From positions 62,001 to 126,000 of the forward strand of contig NZ_VYKJ01000011.1 of assembly GCF_008710095.1 (NCBI RefSeq): a stretch of 64,000 nucleotides of DNA. Direction: 5' to 3'. Positions 18,424 through 27,667 of this stretch are shown here, one piece after another; position 1 is the first letter of the stretch; each line of letters opens with the position of its first letter. The notes under the pieces are model-generated. The model was given only the letters and a program-made list of their open reading frames with translations, ran no database searches and was not told where the DNA came from. Both the position numbers and the translations under genes were made by a program. The stretch comes from Affinibrenneria salicis. Its GTDB lineage: Bacteria; Pseudomonadota; Gammaproteobacteria; Enterobacterales; Enterobacteriaceae.

Positions 18424-19158
18424 ATGAAAGAGTCTTTGTATAAACGTATTTCACGTGAACTGGTTCAAAACATCGCGTCCGGTCAATTTCCGGCAGGCTC
18501 GCTTCTGCCGTCAGAATTGGAGTTGTGCGAACAGTACCAGGTCAGTCGCCATACGGTACGCGAAGCATTGCGCGAGTTAACTGAGCAGGATTTGATTCTG
18601 CGCCGTAAAGGCATCGGCACCATAGTCGCCGACAAAACGGTAAACAAACGGCTAAATCACCCGCTGGAATATCTGGAAGATCTCTTTTACCTGGCGAAAA
18701 ACAATCTGCGGGTAGTTAAAAAGATCGATGAAATCGTTGCGGATTATGAGCTTTCCCAGATTATCGGCGGCGCGCCCGGCGCGCGCTGGCTGCATATCGC
18801 CAGTATCCGTGAAGACAGCGAGAAAAAAGATGAACCGATATGCTGGACCGACAGTTACGCGAGCCCGAGGTACACCAAAATACGCCAGCTGGTGCGCAGC
18901 GATCCGTTCGCGTTAATCAGTGATTTAATTGAAGAACACTATGGCGTGCAGAGCGAGGAGGTCAGACAGACCATTTCCGCCGTCAGCATTCCCGCCAGGA
19001 TAGCCAGATCGCTTGGCGTTGAAAACGGTTCGCCCGCCCTGAAAATCGTGCGCCGCTATATCGATCGCAACGGTGAAACGTTTGAAACCACAGTATCCAT
19101 CCATCCGGCAGACCGATACACCTGCTCTATCGTGCTAAAACGTCAGACTCGCGACTAA
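18424..19158 (+). CDS. GntR-family regulator with UTRA domain (HutC type)
   Basis: The 244-residue protein has an N-terminal winged helix (YKRISRELVQNIASGQFPAGSLLPSELELCEQYQVSRHTVREALRELTEQDLI) and a C-terminal UTRA ligand-binding domain ending IHPADRYTCSIVLKR. I used the ATG at 18424 because the HTH then starts at the usual place; an upstream open extension of 49 codons runs across the operators. It is divergent from the lyase/DASS operon and is presumably its repressor, with the dicarboxylate substrate as inducer. A hairpin AACGCC-TTCG-GGCGTT at 19229-19244 may terminate it. Confidence 0.9.
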   Translation: MKESLYKRISRELVQNIASGQFPAGSLLPSELELCEQYQVSRHTVREALRELTEQDLILRRKGIGTIVADKTVNKRLNHPLEYLEDLFYLAKNNLRVVKKIDEIVADYELSQIIGGAPGARWLHIASIREDSEKKDEPICWTDSYASPRYTKIRQLVRSDPFALISDLIEEHYGVQSEEVRQTISAVSIPARIARSLGVENGSPALKIVRRYIDRNGETFETTVSIHPADRYTCSIVLKRQTRD

Positions 19159-19258
19159 AAAACCGCTGAACGTCGTTGGCGCGCTTGGTTAGCGCGAATC
19201 GTGAAAAAGGCGCCTAAGCGCGGTATTAACGCCTTCGGGCGTTATTTCGCATATTGTC

Positions 19259-19300
19259 TTGACCCTCACGCAACGTAAGGCCGCAGAGTGGCGCAACTGG
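19259..19300 (+). promoter_or_regulatory. MerR-type promoter/operator
   Basis: TTGACC at 19259 is followed by the dyad CCTCACG-CAA-CGTAAGG (19264-19280, one mismatch). This is the over-long-spacer layout used by MerR-family activators, here in front of the MerR gene itself, so autoregulation is likely. Confidence 0.55.
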
Positions 19301-19319
19301 CTAAGGGCGAGGAGCAGCG

Positions 19320-20378
19320 ATGTTGATACAAGTGGGGGCGCTGGCGAAACGCGCCGGGATCACCGTTCGGACTTTACACCACTACGAGCAAACAGGGTTG
19401 CTGCTGCCTTCCGCCAGAAGCGCGGCGGGTTACCGGCTGTATAATCTCGCGGATGTTCAGCGCCTGCATATGATTCAGGCGCTGGCGAAAGCTGGGCTGG
19501 AACTTGCCGAAATCAAGGATTTTCTGGAGCAGGATACGCTCTCTATGCCGGCACTTCTCGACGCGCAAATCGCCTTGCTGGATAAACACATGCGCAGCAT
19601 TAATACGCTGCGCGACCAGTTGTTTTTTTTGCGTACGGAGCTGGCGGCAGGGGAAGAGCCTGACCTGGAGTCCTGGTTACAGACTCTGGAGTTAATGAAT
19701 ATGTACGATCGCTGGTTTAGCAAAGAAGAGTTGCAGCAGCTACCGTTCGTCTCGCAGAGCGAACGACTGTCACCCATCTGGGCGGCGCTGGTAATGGAAG
19801 CGCAAACGCTGATGTCGCAGAACGTCGATGAGGCCGATCCGCGAGCAATGGACCTGGCGATCCGCTGGATGGATCGGCTGGAGCAAGATACCGCGGGGAG
19901 AGCGGAATTTTTAAACCGTCTCAACGCGATGCACAGCGTCGAGCCGCAAATGCGGGAACTAACCGGGATTACCGCACAGATAACCGACTACATCACCCGT
20001 GCCTTTGCCGAAAGCAAACTGGCGATCTGGCAGCGTTATCTCACACCAGAAGAGCTGGCTTTTACCCGGGCGCACTATTTTGATCGCCTGATGGAGTGGC
20101 CGCCGCTGGTGGCGAAGCTGCATCAGGCCAGCCAGGATATGCTCGATCCGGCATCCGGGGATGGACAGGCGCTGGCGGAAAACTGGCTTGAACTCTTCCA
20201 ATCGTATGCGGGAGAAGATCCCGCCACGCAGCAAAAATTTCGTTTAGCCATGCAGCAGGAGCCGCATATGATGAAAGGAACCTGGATGACGCCCGACGTG
20301 CTCCGGTGGCTGCAACAGGCTATCGGGATAATGATGCAGAGGCGAATGTCCGCACTGGGTAAATCACCGATCGACTAA
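19320..20378 (+). CDS. MerR-family regulator with TipAS-like C-terminal domain
   Basis: The 352-residue protein begins with a MerR winged helix ([45 protein letters not shown]), a dimerising coiled coil, then a long helical C-terminal domain like the drug-binding TipAS region. TipA-type proteins bind antibiotics or hydrophobic drugs and activate their own promoter. GAGGAG precedes the ATG. No obvious target gene is adjacent; the neighbours are a convergent-type LysR pseudogene and the GntR gene, so it may be an orphan autoregulated sensor. Confidence 0.88.
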   Translation: MLIQVGALAKRAGITVRTLHHYEQTGLLLPSARSAAGYRLYNLADVQRLHMIQALAKAGLELAEIKDFLEQDTLSMPALLDAQIALLDKHMRSINTLRDQLFFLRTELAAGEEPDLESWLQTLELMNMYDRWFSKEELQQLPFVSQSERLSPIWAALVMEAQTLMSQNVDEADPRAMDLAIRWMDRLEQDTAGRAEFLNRLNAMHSVEPQMRELTGITAQITDYITRAFAESKLAIWQRYLTPEELAFTRAHYFDRLMEWPPLVAKLHQASQDMLDPASGDGQALAENWLELFQSYAGEDPATQQKFRLAMQQEPHMMKGTWMTPDVLRWLQQAIGIMMQRRMSALGKSPID

Positions 20379-20441
20379 CGCCCCCGGCGTGGTGGATATC
20401 CGGCGCGGTGAAGCCGCTCTGGCGGTACGCAGCCCCGTCCG

Positions 20442-20892
20442 ATGGATAGCAACTTAATCATCCGCCGCCTGGCGACTTTTCGGCTTAGCCTGTATGCATC
20501 CGGGGATGTATGTCTCCCGGCGAGGCCAGCCAGTATCCGGCAATGCATTTCCCGGCCACGATCTGGCGAGGTTTCCGCAGGAGACGGTACCGTAATGCTG
20601 GCAAATGCCGGGCGGCGACCCCCTGACCAACGCGCGTATCGTGCTGAAAGCCCCCTCACAGCGGATGTACATCGAAGCCCTTCGCCAGGGTCAGGGTATC
20701 GGCATGATGGCCCGGGAAATCATGCAAAGATACTGTCCTGAACGGCTAAACGTCATGTCCGCACGTCGTGAGCCTGCCGATATCTGGTTGGCGGTCAATC
20801 CGGACGTCTGGTCTGCGGGACGCGTTCAGGCAACCCTTTCGGTGATAAACGAATGTTTTAAAAACGGAACATTATTGAAGGTAGCGGTATAG
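20442..20892 (+). pseudogene. LysR-family regulator, C-terminal remnant
   Basis: Reading across two frames gives NLIIRRLATFRLSLYASGDY, then SRRGQPVSG...HDLARFPQ, a stop at about 20593, then ARIVLKAPSQRMYIEALRQGQGIGMMAREI...LWLAVNPDVWSAGRVQATLSVINE-like sequence. This order matches a LysR substrate-binding domain. The HTH domain is missing, and a frameshift near 20505 and an in-frame stop break what remains. Confidence 0.7.
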
Positions 20893-20914
20893 GCGGCATT
20901 CGCCGTACATACTC

Positions 20915-21130
20915 TACAGAATTCGAGTTGCAGGACAAACGTTATCGTTTTGAACAACGCAACGCGTTGTCCCTTTACGGGCAAGGCGCGTAAAGCGGTA
21001 AGCGGGGGACAAATCGGCCGGGAACCGATTTGAACAACGCCGGTGCTGCCCCCCCCAGGGGAAGGCTCCGGGGTCGGGCCGCATCATTGAACGCCGTTCA
21101 CGCGCCTGCCGCTTAATGCATGACGAGTGG
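20915..21130. repeat. Dispersed repeat, TATACCC-end family, diverged copy
   Basis: GAATTCGAGTTGCAGGA at the left and the ATCATTGAACGCCGTTCACGCGCC stretch at the right resemble the copy after dut (3239-3423) and the ends of the longer copies. The ends are poorly preserved. The rest of the gap up to 21244 shows no gene. Confidence 0.4.
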
Positions 21131-21244
21131 AGCTCGCGGGCGCGCCGTACGCTGACCTCACCTCGTCATGCCGTGAATCGGCTGAAAGTCATTTTCCAGC
21201 GCTGAGTTATTATCGCAATTATCGCGGCCGCCGGCCCGGCATGG

Positions 21245-22330
21245 CTAACCGCTGCACTGGCTGAGTTTCTGCACAATCGAGCGCAGCTCATCGGTAATCT
21301 GCCGCAGGTCTTGCTCATCATCACGCTGCCTGGTCCCGCTTGACGCGCGAATAACCAGCTTCGCCGGCAAAATGGATGACGAGCGCAGCGTTTCATTATC
21401 GCTGACGCTCAGCATCCTCCTGACCGCTTCCTTACCCTGCAGGTCCAGATCCAGCGACACGGTGGTCAGAGCCGGGTAAAAGAACGCGCTCTCGTAAGTA
21501 TCGTCATAGCCAATCACCGATTTCTGGCCCGGCACGGTCAGTTGATTCTGATGGAATGCGCTAAGCACGCCCAGCGCCATCTGGTCATTGCCGACCAGCA
21601 GCGCGCTAAAACTCGGCGTTTCACGCAGCATCTGCATCGCGCCGGTATAGCCGCTTTGCGCATCCCAGTTGCCATGCAAAGTGGTCACCGGTTTCAGTCC
21701 ATAATCATCCAGCGCCTCCAGCCAGTTTTTCAGTCGCAGATTGGCCGAAATGGAGTGCTTCGGCCCGGCCAACAGCGCGATATCCCGGTGGCCAAGCTCA
21801 TACAGATGTTTCACGCTGGCGCGCGTGCCGTCGGCCGGGTTAAAGGAGACGTTAAACACCGAGCTATAGGGGTCCACGTCCAGAAACAGGCAAATGATAT
21901 CGTCGTTTTCCGCGGCGATTTTTTCCGCCTCCTCCGTCTCCAGCGGCACGTTAATGATAACCTTCTCCACCAGTTGAGACTTGAGATCGTTAATGGAATC
22001 CTGAATGCTATGATTGACGTTCTCATCAATCATAGAAATCAGTACATGATAACCCGCCAGATTGGCGTAACGTTTCACCGCCGCCGCCACCTGGGATGGG
22101 GCATGTAAAGCCAGTGAAACGGTCACCAGCCCCAGCGTCATACTCTGCTTACCCACCAGCTGCTGCGCCAGACGATTGGGCACATAGCGCAGCGCCTGAA
22201 TCGATTGTTCGACTTTGCGGCGCGTGGCTTCGGATACATTGGCCGATTTATTTAATACCCGGGAAACCGTCTGATATGACACCCCGGCATGGCGGGCAAC
22301 ATCTTCTAATGTCGTGCTTTTCGACTTCAT
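21245..22330 (-). CDS. ganR: LacI-family repressor of the galactan cluster
   Basis: The 361-residue protein has the LacI HTH (TLEDVARHAGVSYQTVSRVLNKSANVSEATRRKVEQSIQALRYVPNRLAQQLVGK) and a periplasmic-binding-protein-like effector domain with GYDDTYESAFFYPALTTVSLDL near residue 265. It sits beside and divergent from the porin gene of the galactan cluster, where Dickeya has ganR. It probably represses the gan operons until galactose oligomers are present. A shared 15-bp motif upstream of ganL and ganE is a candidate operator. Confidence 0.87.
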   Translation of the reverse strand: MKSKSTTLEDVARHAGVSYQTVSRVLNKSANVSEATRRKVEQSIQALRYVPNRLAQQLVGKQSMTLGLVTVSLALHAPSQVAAAVKRYANLAGYHVLISMIDENVNHSIQDSINDLKSQLVEKVIINVPLETEEAEKIAAENDDIICLFLDVDPYSSVFNVSFNPADGTRASVKHLYELGHRDIALLAGPKHSISANLRLKNWLEALDDYGLKPVTTLHGNWDAQSGYTGAMQMLRETPSFSALLVGNDQMALGVLSAFHQNQLTVPGQKSVIGYDDTYESAFFYPALTTVSLDLDLQGKEAVRRMLSVSDNETLRSSSILPAKLVIRASSGTRQRDDEQDLRQITDELRSIVQKLSQCSG

Positions 22331-22564
22331 AATCAGGTTCCGATAAGTTGTTCTGTCTTGATTGTAACAGGCTCGTTCTCGCCGACATACCGGCCATCTC
22401 TCTCACTCATCATACCATCAATAAAGTCATTCGTTCACATAACAAGAACTAGTGATCGCCGTCACCACCCGTCACAAATAATGCTGATTTATTTGTAGTT
22501 AATCACAATAAAAAGATAAATGGATTGTTTGTTTTTTAAATTAATCATTTTATATCTAAGTAAA

Positions 22565-22579
22565 TGTGAACGTATTACA
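22565..22579 (+). promoter_or_regulatory. Candidate GanR operator upstream of ganL
   Basis: TGTGAACGTATTACA is partly dyadic around a central CG, as LacI-family operators are. It recurs with one change upstream of ganE (31315-31329). It lies 17 nt before the ganL start, where binding would block initiation. Confidence 0.5.
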
Positions 22580-22595
22580 AATACAAGAGGCAAAA

Positions 22596-23846
22596 ATGAA
22601 CACTCCACTGCGTACCCTTTCCATCGCCGTAACGATGGCACTCATCTCTCCGTCATTATCCGCCATTGATTTCCATGGCTATTTGCGTTCCGGCGTCGGC
22701 GTTTCAGGCAATGGAAGTCAGGAAGAATGGCAAAAAAATAAGCTGGGCCGTCTGGGTAACGAATCCGATACCTACGGCGAAGTCGAACTGGGCTCCGAGG
22801 TTTACAAACAGAACGACGTTAGCTTCTATGTCAACACCATGGTCAGCATGGTGTCCGATGGCTCTAACGACAGCGAAAGCACCCTCAACGATGATGCGGA
22901 GTTCGGCCTGCGCCAGCTCAATCTGCAGATCAAGGGATTGATCCCCAACGATCCGAACGCCGTCATCTGGGGCGGCAAACGCTACTATCAGCGCCACGAT
23001 TTGCACATTATTGACACCAAATACTGGAATATCTCCGGTTCGGGCGCCGGCGTGGAAAACTACACTCTCGGCCCAGGCGCGATTTCGCTGGCCTGGATCC
23101 GCGGCGACGGCAACGACGTAGACTACCGGGTGGATAACGACAACGATCTCAACATCAATTATATCGATCTGCGCTACGCCGGCTTCAAGCCGTGGGCGGG
23201 CGCCTGGACGGAATTCGGCGTGGATTACGCCATGCCGAATCCGACGAAGAAACAAAAAGAGTACGGCGGCCTGTACGATGCGGAAAACGGCGTGATGCTG
23301 ACCGGCGAAATCAGTCAGGACATGCTGGGCGGCTACAACAAGACGGTGCTGCAGTACGCCACGAAAGGCCTGGCGCAAAATATGGTGTCGCAGGGCGGCG
23401 GCTGGTATGACGTATGGAACAAGACGGACAAGGCCTCCGGTTATCGGGTGATCAATACCGGGCTGATTCCCATCACCGACAAGTTCTCGCTCAACCATGT
23501 GCTGACGCTGGGTTACGCCAACGACACCAGCGAATGGGTCGACAAGAGCCGTTTGGTATCGCTGGTTGGCCGCGCGCAGTACCAGTTCACCGAATACGTC
23601 CGGGCTATCGGCGAGGTCGGCGCGTTTTACCAGAAAGACGACAATAAAGACGGCAGCTACTACAAACAGGGCGGCGAAAAATACACCGTCGCGCTGGGGC
23701 TGGCAAAGGGCCCGGATTTCATGTCTCGCCCGGAGCTGCGTATTTTCGCGTCTTACCTGAACGATTCAGAACAGGGCAACTCATTCCAGGACGGCACGGC
23801 CAGCGATGCCTGGAACTTTGGCGTTCAGGTGGAAGCCTGGTGGTAA
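22596..23846 (+). CDS. ganL: LamB-family oligogalactan porin
   Basis: The 416-residue outer-membrane protein has a signal peptide (MNTPLRTLSIAVTMALISPSLSA), then a LamB-type start (IDFHGYLRSGVGVSGNG) and a C-terminal porin strand ending in VQVEAWW, with terminal aromatic Trp. GGKRYYQRHDLHIIDTKYWNISGSG is the maltoporin-family signature region. In Dickeya GanL admits galactan fragments and is required for growth on galactan. The ATG at 22596 follows AGAGG at proper spacing. It is divergent from ganR and convergent with the EIIB gene. Confidence 0.88.
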   Translation: MNTPLRTLSIAVTMALISPSLSAIDFHGYLRSGVGVSGNGSQEEWQKNKLGRLGNESDTYGEVELGSEVYKQNDVSFYVNTMVSMVSDGSNDSESTLNDDAEFGLRQLNLQIKGLIPNDPNAVIWGGKRYYQRHDLHIIDTKYWNISGSGAGVENYTLGPGAISLAWIRGDGNDVDYRVDNDNDLNINYIDLRYAGFKPWAGAWTEFGVDYAMPNPTKKQKEYGGLYDAENGVMLTGEISQDMLGGYNKTVLQYATKGLAQNMVSQGGGWYDVWNKTDKASGYRVINTGLIPITDKFSLNHVLTLGYANDTSEWVDKSRLVSLVGRAQYQFTEYVRAIGEVGAFYQKDDNKDGSYYKQGGEKYTVALGLAKGPDFMSRPELRIFASYLNDSEQGNSFQDGTASDAWNFGVQVEAWW

Positions 23847-23930
23847 TCCGGTAATGTTATCAGGCGCGGGGCCCAGGGAAGGGCCGAATACGCGCCTGCG
23901 TGTGTGCAGTATACGGAGAGATCGCCCGCT

Positions 23931-24251
23931 TTATTTCGGTGAATTAACGGAAAAGCGCGCGTCCAGCAATTTACGTAAATTATCCGACTGCCGGCCGAAA
24001 ATAGCATGCACCTCCTGGCCCAGAATAATAACGCCCAACGCGCCCGCCTTTTGCAGTCCGTCGGAATTAACCAAAGATAACTCTTTTACCGTAACGCGCA
24101 GACGCGTAATACAGGCGTCGACATAGGTAATATTCTCTCTGCCGCCGAAACTCTGCATTATTTCCGCCAGATGACTGGCGTCGACATCATTATTTTCCGT
24201 CACTGTCTTCGGGTTAGAAAAATAATGGATAAACGACTTTAAGCTGACCAT
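23931..24251 (-). CDS. Stand-alone PTS EIIB domain (glucose type)
   Basis: The 106-residue soluble protein matches the glucose-family EIIB domain: NITYVDACITRLRVTVKE with the phospho-accepting Cys47, and GVIILGQEVHAIFGRQSDNLRKLLD. It has no EIIC or EIIA partner nearby. It is 66 nt after ganB on the same strand, so it seems to be the last gene of the ganEFGAB operon. An ABC-type importer needs no EIIB, so a regulatory role, or phosphotransfer to a galactose PTS elsewhere, is possible (inference). Confidence 0.82.
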   Translation of the reverse strand: MVSLKSFIHYFSNPKTVTENNDVDASHLAEIMQSFGGRENITYVDACITRLRVTVKELSLVNSDGLQKAGALGVIILGQEVHAIFGRQSDNLRKLLDARFSVNSPK

Positions 24252-24317
24252 GATTATTTCCTTCTGCGGGGGCGGGAACGCCCGCTCATTCGAACGGGCG
24301 CGTTGGATGGAGACTGG

Positions 24318-26384
24318 CTATAGCAAACGGCGGGACAGTACGCGACAGCCCCAGGGCTGCAGCGTAATATCCCCCTGCAGTTGTCCGCCTTCGGCGAGCG
24401 CGTCATACACGGCGGGCAGCGCCACCGTTTTGCGTTTATCGGTATAATTCTGCACGATAATGAACTCGCTCTCGCCATCGGTGCGGCGCTGGGCGGTGAC
24501 GCCGGGCGGCAACGACGTATTCAGCGCGCGCGGCAGGTCGAGTTTACGCGCCAGCGCCAGCAGAAAATCCCGCTGGAAAGCGGCGTCGTTGCGCGAGGCC
24601 ACATACCATGCCTCGCCCTTGCCAAACGGATTTACCGTCAGCGCCGGACGGCCGGCGTAAAAATCGCTGCGGTAAGTCGCCAGCGCCGTGGCGCCTTCAA
24701 GATTGATCAATTCGCACAGATGGCGCGCCTGATAAGGCCCCTGTAAACCGAGCGCATTGCCGGGGATACCGCTCACGGCGTTCGATTCGCTGTCCGTCAG
24801 GCTGTCGATCTCTTCGGCCCAGATACCCAGCAGCGAGCGCAACGGACCGGGGAAACCGCCCAGGTGGCACAGATCGCTTTCATTCACGATCCCGCTCCAG
24901 TAGGTGGCGACGAACTGCCCGCCATCGCTGACAAAGCGCTCGGCCCGCCGGGCAAAGCCGTCGCGCACCATGTACAGCATCGGGGCGATGACCAGTTTAT
25001 AGCGCGAAAAATCGCAATCGGCGTTGATGACATCCACCGCAATGCCCTGCTCCCAGAACGGCCGGTAATGCTCCGCGACGGTTTTCTCATAGTACAGACC
25101 GCTATTGCGCGGCCCCTGCGCATCCCCCATCGCCCAGCGATTTTCCCAGTCGAAAATAATCGCCACCTGCGCCTCTACCCGGGTGCCGGCCACCGGCGCC
25201 AGCGCGGAAAGAATACGCCCCAGCTCGCACACTTCGCGTCCCGTTCGGGTATCGAGACGGCCGGAATGATCGACCACCGCGCCGTGGAATTTTTCCACCG
25301 AACCGCGGCTTTTACGCCACTGAAAGTACTGCACGGAATCCGCGCCGTGGGCCACGGCCTGCAGCGAAGAAAGAATATGCATGCCCGGTTTTTTCAGCTT
25401 ACTGGTTGGCTGCCAGTTGGTGGCGCTGGGCGTGGACTCCATCAGAACGAACGGTTTGCCCTGTTTCAGCGTGCGCATCAGATCGTGATACATGGCGGTG
25501 TAGCAGGCCAGTTCCGTTTCATCCTGCTGGTTGTGCCACATAGGGTAGCTGTCCCAGGAGATAAAATCGATAACCTGCGCCATCTGCCAGTAATCGTAAT
25601 CGTAGAAGTACTCCATAAAGTTGGTGGTCGCGGGCAGTTGAGGATTGGCCGCCTTCAGCGGCACGATTTCCTGCGCGCAGAAATCCGTGGCCTGGCTGCT
25701 GCAAAAACGCCGCCAGTCCAGGTTTAAGCCATGAATGGAGACCTCGCCCTGCGGCGCCGGCGACTCAATCTGCGACCAGTCGCTGTAGGTGTGGCTCCAG
25801 AACGTGCTCCACCAGGCTGCGTTCAGTTTGTCCAGCGTCTGATAACGCTGCTGCAGCCAGCGACGGAAGCCTTGCTGGCAGCGGCTGCAGTGGCAGTCGC
25901 CGCTGTATTCATTGGAAATATGCCAGCCAATCACCGCCGGATGATGGGCATAGCGCTGCGCCAGCCGCTGATTGATCTCATTCACCTTACGACGATAGGC
26001 CGGCGATGAAAGGCAATGATTATGGCGGCCGCCATGCAGCGCCGGCACCCGATCGCGGCCGGTGCGCAGCACTTCGGGGTATTTCTGCGACAGCCAAGCC
26101 GGCCGCGCCCCGCTGGGCGTGGCCAGAAATACCGAGATCCCCTGCGCATGCAGCTTATTCAGAATGTCATCAAGCCAGTCGAATTGATATTTCCCCTCTT
26201 CCGGCTCCAGCATAGACCAACTGAATATCCCCACCGACATCACATTACAATTAGCCTGTTTCATCATGGCAATATCTTGTTCAATGATCCCCGGATAATT
26301 CATCCATTGCTCCGGGTTATAGTCTGCTCCATGCAATAGACCAGCCACCCTCGCGCTTAAAGGAGGAAATTTATTCATAGCCAT
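24318..26384 (-). CDS. ganB: GH42 beta-galactosidase / exo-beta-1,4-galactanase
   Basis: The 688-residue cytoplasmic enzyme cleaves galactose from imported galacto-oligosaccharides. It shows GH42 features: YNPEQW near residue 22, the acid/base Glu in WHISNEYSGDCHCSRCQ (with the zinc-type Cys cluster C-x-C-x2-C after it), and the nucleophile Glu in FVLMESTPSATNWQ. No signal peptide is present. In Dickeya nomenclature the exogalactanase is GanB; in B. subtilis the GH42 enzyme is called GanA. It lies 76 nt after the endogalactanase gene. Confidence 0.92.
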   Translation of the reverse strand: MAMNKFPPLSARVAGLLHGADYNPEQWMNYPGIIEQDIAMMKQANCNVMSVGIFSWSMLEPEEGKYQFDWLDDILNKLHAQGISVFLATPSGARPAWLSQKYPEVLRTGRDRVPALHGGRHNHCLSSPAYRRKVNEINQRLAQRYAHHPAVIGWHISNEYSGDCHCSRCQQGFRRWLQQRYQTLDKLNAAWWSTFWSHTYSDWSQIESPAPQGEVSIHGLNLDWRRFCSSQATDFCAQEIVPLKAANPQLPATTNFMEYFYDYDYWQMAQVIDFISWDSYPMWHNQQDETELACYTAMYHDLMRTLKQGKPFVLMESTPSATNWQPTSKLKKPGMHILSSLQAVAHGADSVQYFQWRKSRGSVEKFHGAVVDHSGRLDTRTGREVCELGRILSALAPVAGTRVEAQVAIIFDWENRWAMGDAQGPRNSGLYYEKTVAEHYRPFWEQGIAVDVINADCDFSRYKLVIAPMLYMVRDGFARRAERFVSDGGQFVATYWSGIVNESDLCHLGGFPGPLRSLLGIWAEEIDSLTDSESNAVSGIPGNALGLQGPYQARHLCELINLEGATALATYRSDFYAGRPALTVNPFGKGEAWYVASRNDAAFQRDFLLALARKLDLPRALNTSLPPGVTAQRRTDGESEFIIVQNYTDKRKTVALPAVYDALAEGGQLQGDITLQPWGCRVLSRRLL

Positions 26385-26460
26385 TCCTATAAAATTAATT
26401 ACTGACTTATACCCTAAATAATTCGCACTGTGGGCGAGCGGCTACGCGCTAATTTCCACG

Positions 26461-27663
26461 TTAATTAAATACTTTTACCGTCGGCAGAATTTTCCCCTGG
26501 CAATCAAATAACGCCTGGTTTTCGCGCGCATTGCCTTCTTTCCAGACATCATCGATATATTTCATACCGGCAGGCGTGGCCCAGCCGGCGCCCGGCGCGG
26601 CAATCCAGGCCGGCTCCCAATAAAACAGCCCTTTGCCCCGACCGGCGGGAACCTGGATAATGCTTTGCATTAAATCGCGCAGAAAGTTCGTCTGCCCCTG
26701 AACCGTACCCGGATAGCCGCCATCCTGCGCTTCTTTGGCGGTAAAGCTGTTTTCGGCGTCGTCGCAATTATCGAGGGTATAGCCATACGCCGCTTCAACG
26801 ACAATCACGTCTTTTTGGTAGCGCCGGCTGATATCATTCATGTTGCTTTGCAGCGCGCTGATAGGCCCGTTCCAGTAGGTGTACATCGACAGGCCGATAA
26901 TATCGAACGGCACATTGCGCCGGGTAATTTCATCGAACCACCAGCGGAACATGTCGTTTTTGGTGCCCTCGGCCAGGTGCAGCATAATCTTCACCTGGTC
27001 GGGCGAGTCCAGATTTTCCCGCAGGCCGCCTATCGCCGCGTTCAGCAAACCGGCCAGCCGGTCGAATTCTCCGCCGCCCTGCCCCCAGCTCTTGCCTTCC
27101 GGCCACAGGATCCCACCGTTGATTTCATTACCGATTTGCACCATATCCGGCAGCACGCCTTGCTGTTTAAAGGCGGCGATGGTGTCGCGGGTATAGTCAT
27201 GAATCGTCGTTTTCAACTGTTCATAGTCCATCCGGCTCCAGGCCTTCGGTTTGAACTGCTTGCCGGGATCGGTCCAGAAATCGCTGTAGTGGAAATCCAG
27301 CAGCAGCTTCATCCCCTGCGCCTTCGCCCGTTTCGCCAGCGCCAGGGTGGTGGCGAGATCGTTGTCGCCGCCGCCGTAGCGGTTGCCGGCGCCGTCCTTC
27401 GGATCGACCCACAGACGAAGCCGGACATAGTTCACGCCGTTGTGTTTGAGGATAGTCAGCGGATCCTGCCTGACGTTATGCTCATCATAGAACTGGCCGC
27501 CGTGCTGCTCGACCGCCGCCAGGGTTGAGATATCCACTCCTTTAATAAATCCGGCCGGCGGCGCGCTCAGCGGTTTTATCGTAACGGCATCCGCGGCTCG
27601 CGCCGCGCCCGACAGCCCCAATGCCAGGCAGACGCCCAGAAAAACAGGTTTGATGATTTTCAT
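26461..27663 (-). CDS. ganA: GH53 arabinogalactan endo-beta-1,4-galactanase
   Basis: The 400-residue enzyme has a signal peptide (MKIIKPVFLGVCLALGLSGAARAA) and a GH53 barrel with KGVDISTLAAVEQHGGQFYD, YVRLRLWVDP, LLLDFHYSDFWTDPGKQ, the acid/base Glu in VQIGNEINGGILWP and the nucleophile Glu in VVEAAYGYT. It degrades galactan side chains of pectin to short oligomers in the periplasm, which the ABC importer then takes up. Dickeya calls this GanA (B. subtilis: GanB). It starts 4 nt before the ganG stop, in the ganEFGAB operon. Confidence 0.93.
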   Translation of the reverse strand: MKIIKPVFLGVCLALGLSGAARAADAVTIKPLSAPPAGFIKGVDISTLAAVEQHGGQFYDEHNVRQDPLTILKHNGVNYVRLRLWVDPKDGAGNRYGGGDNDLATTLALAKRAKAQGMKLLLDFHYSDFWTDPGKQFKPKAWSRMDYEQLKTTIHDYTRDTIAAFKQQGVLPDMVQIGNEINGGILWPEGKSWGQGGGEFDRLAGLLNAAIGGLRENLDSPDQVKIMLHLAEGTKNDMFRWWFDEITRRNVPFDIIGLSMYTYWNGPISALQSNMNDISRRYQKDVIVVEAAYGYTLDNCDDAENSFTAKEAQDGGYPGTVQGQTNFLRDLMQSIIQVPAGRGKGLFYWEPAWIAAPGAGWATPAGMKYIDDVWKEGNARENQALFDCQGKILPTVKVFN

Positions 27664-27667
27664 GACA

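Noticed and set aside
22495..22512. CRP site upstream of ganL (TTGTAG...TCACAA)
   Set aside because: The half-sites are four rather than six bases apart, which does not fit CRP.
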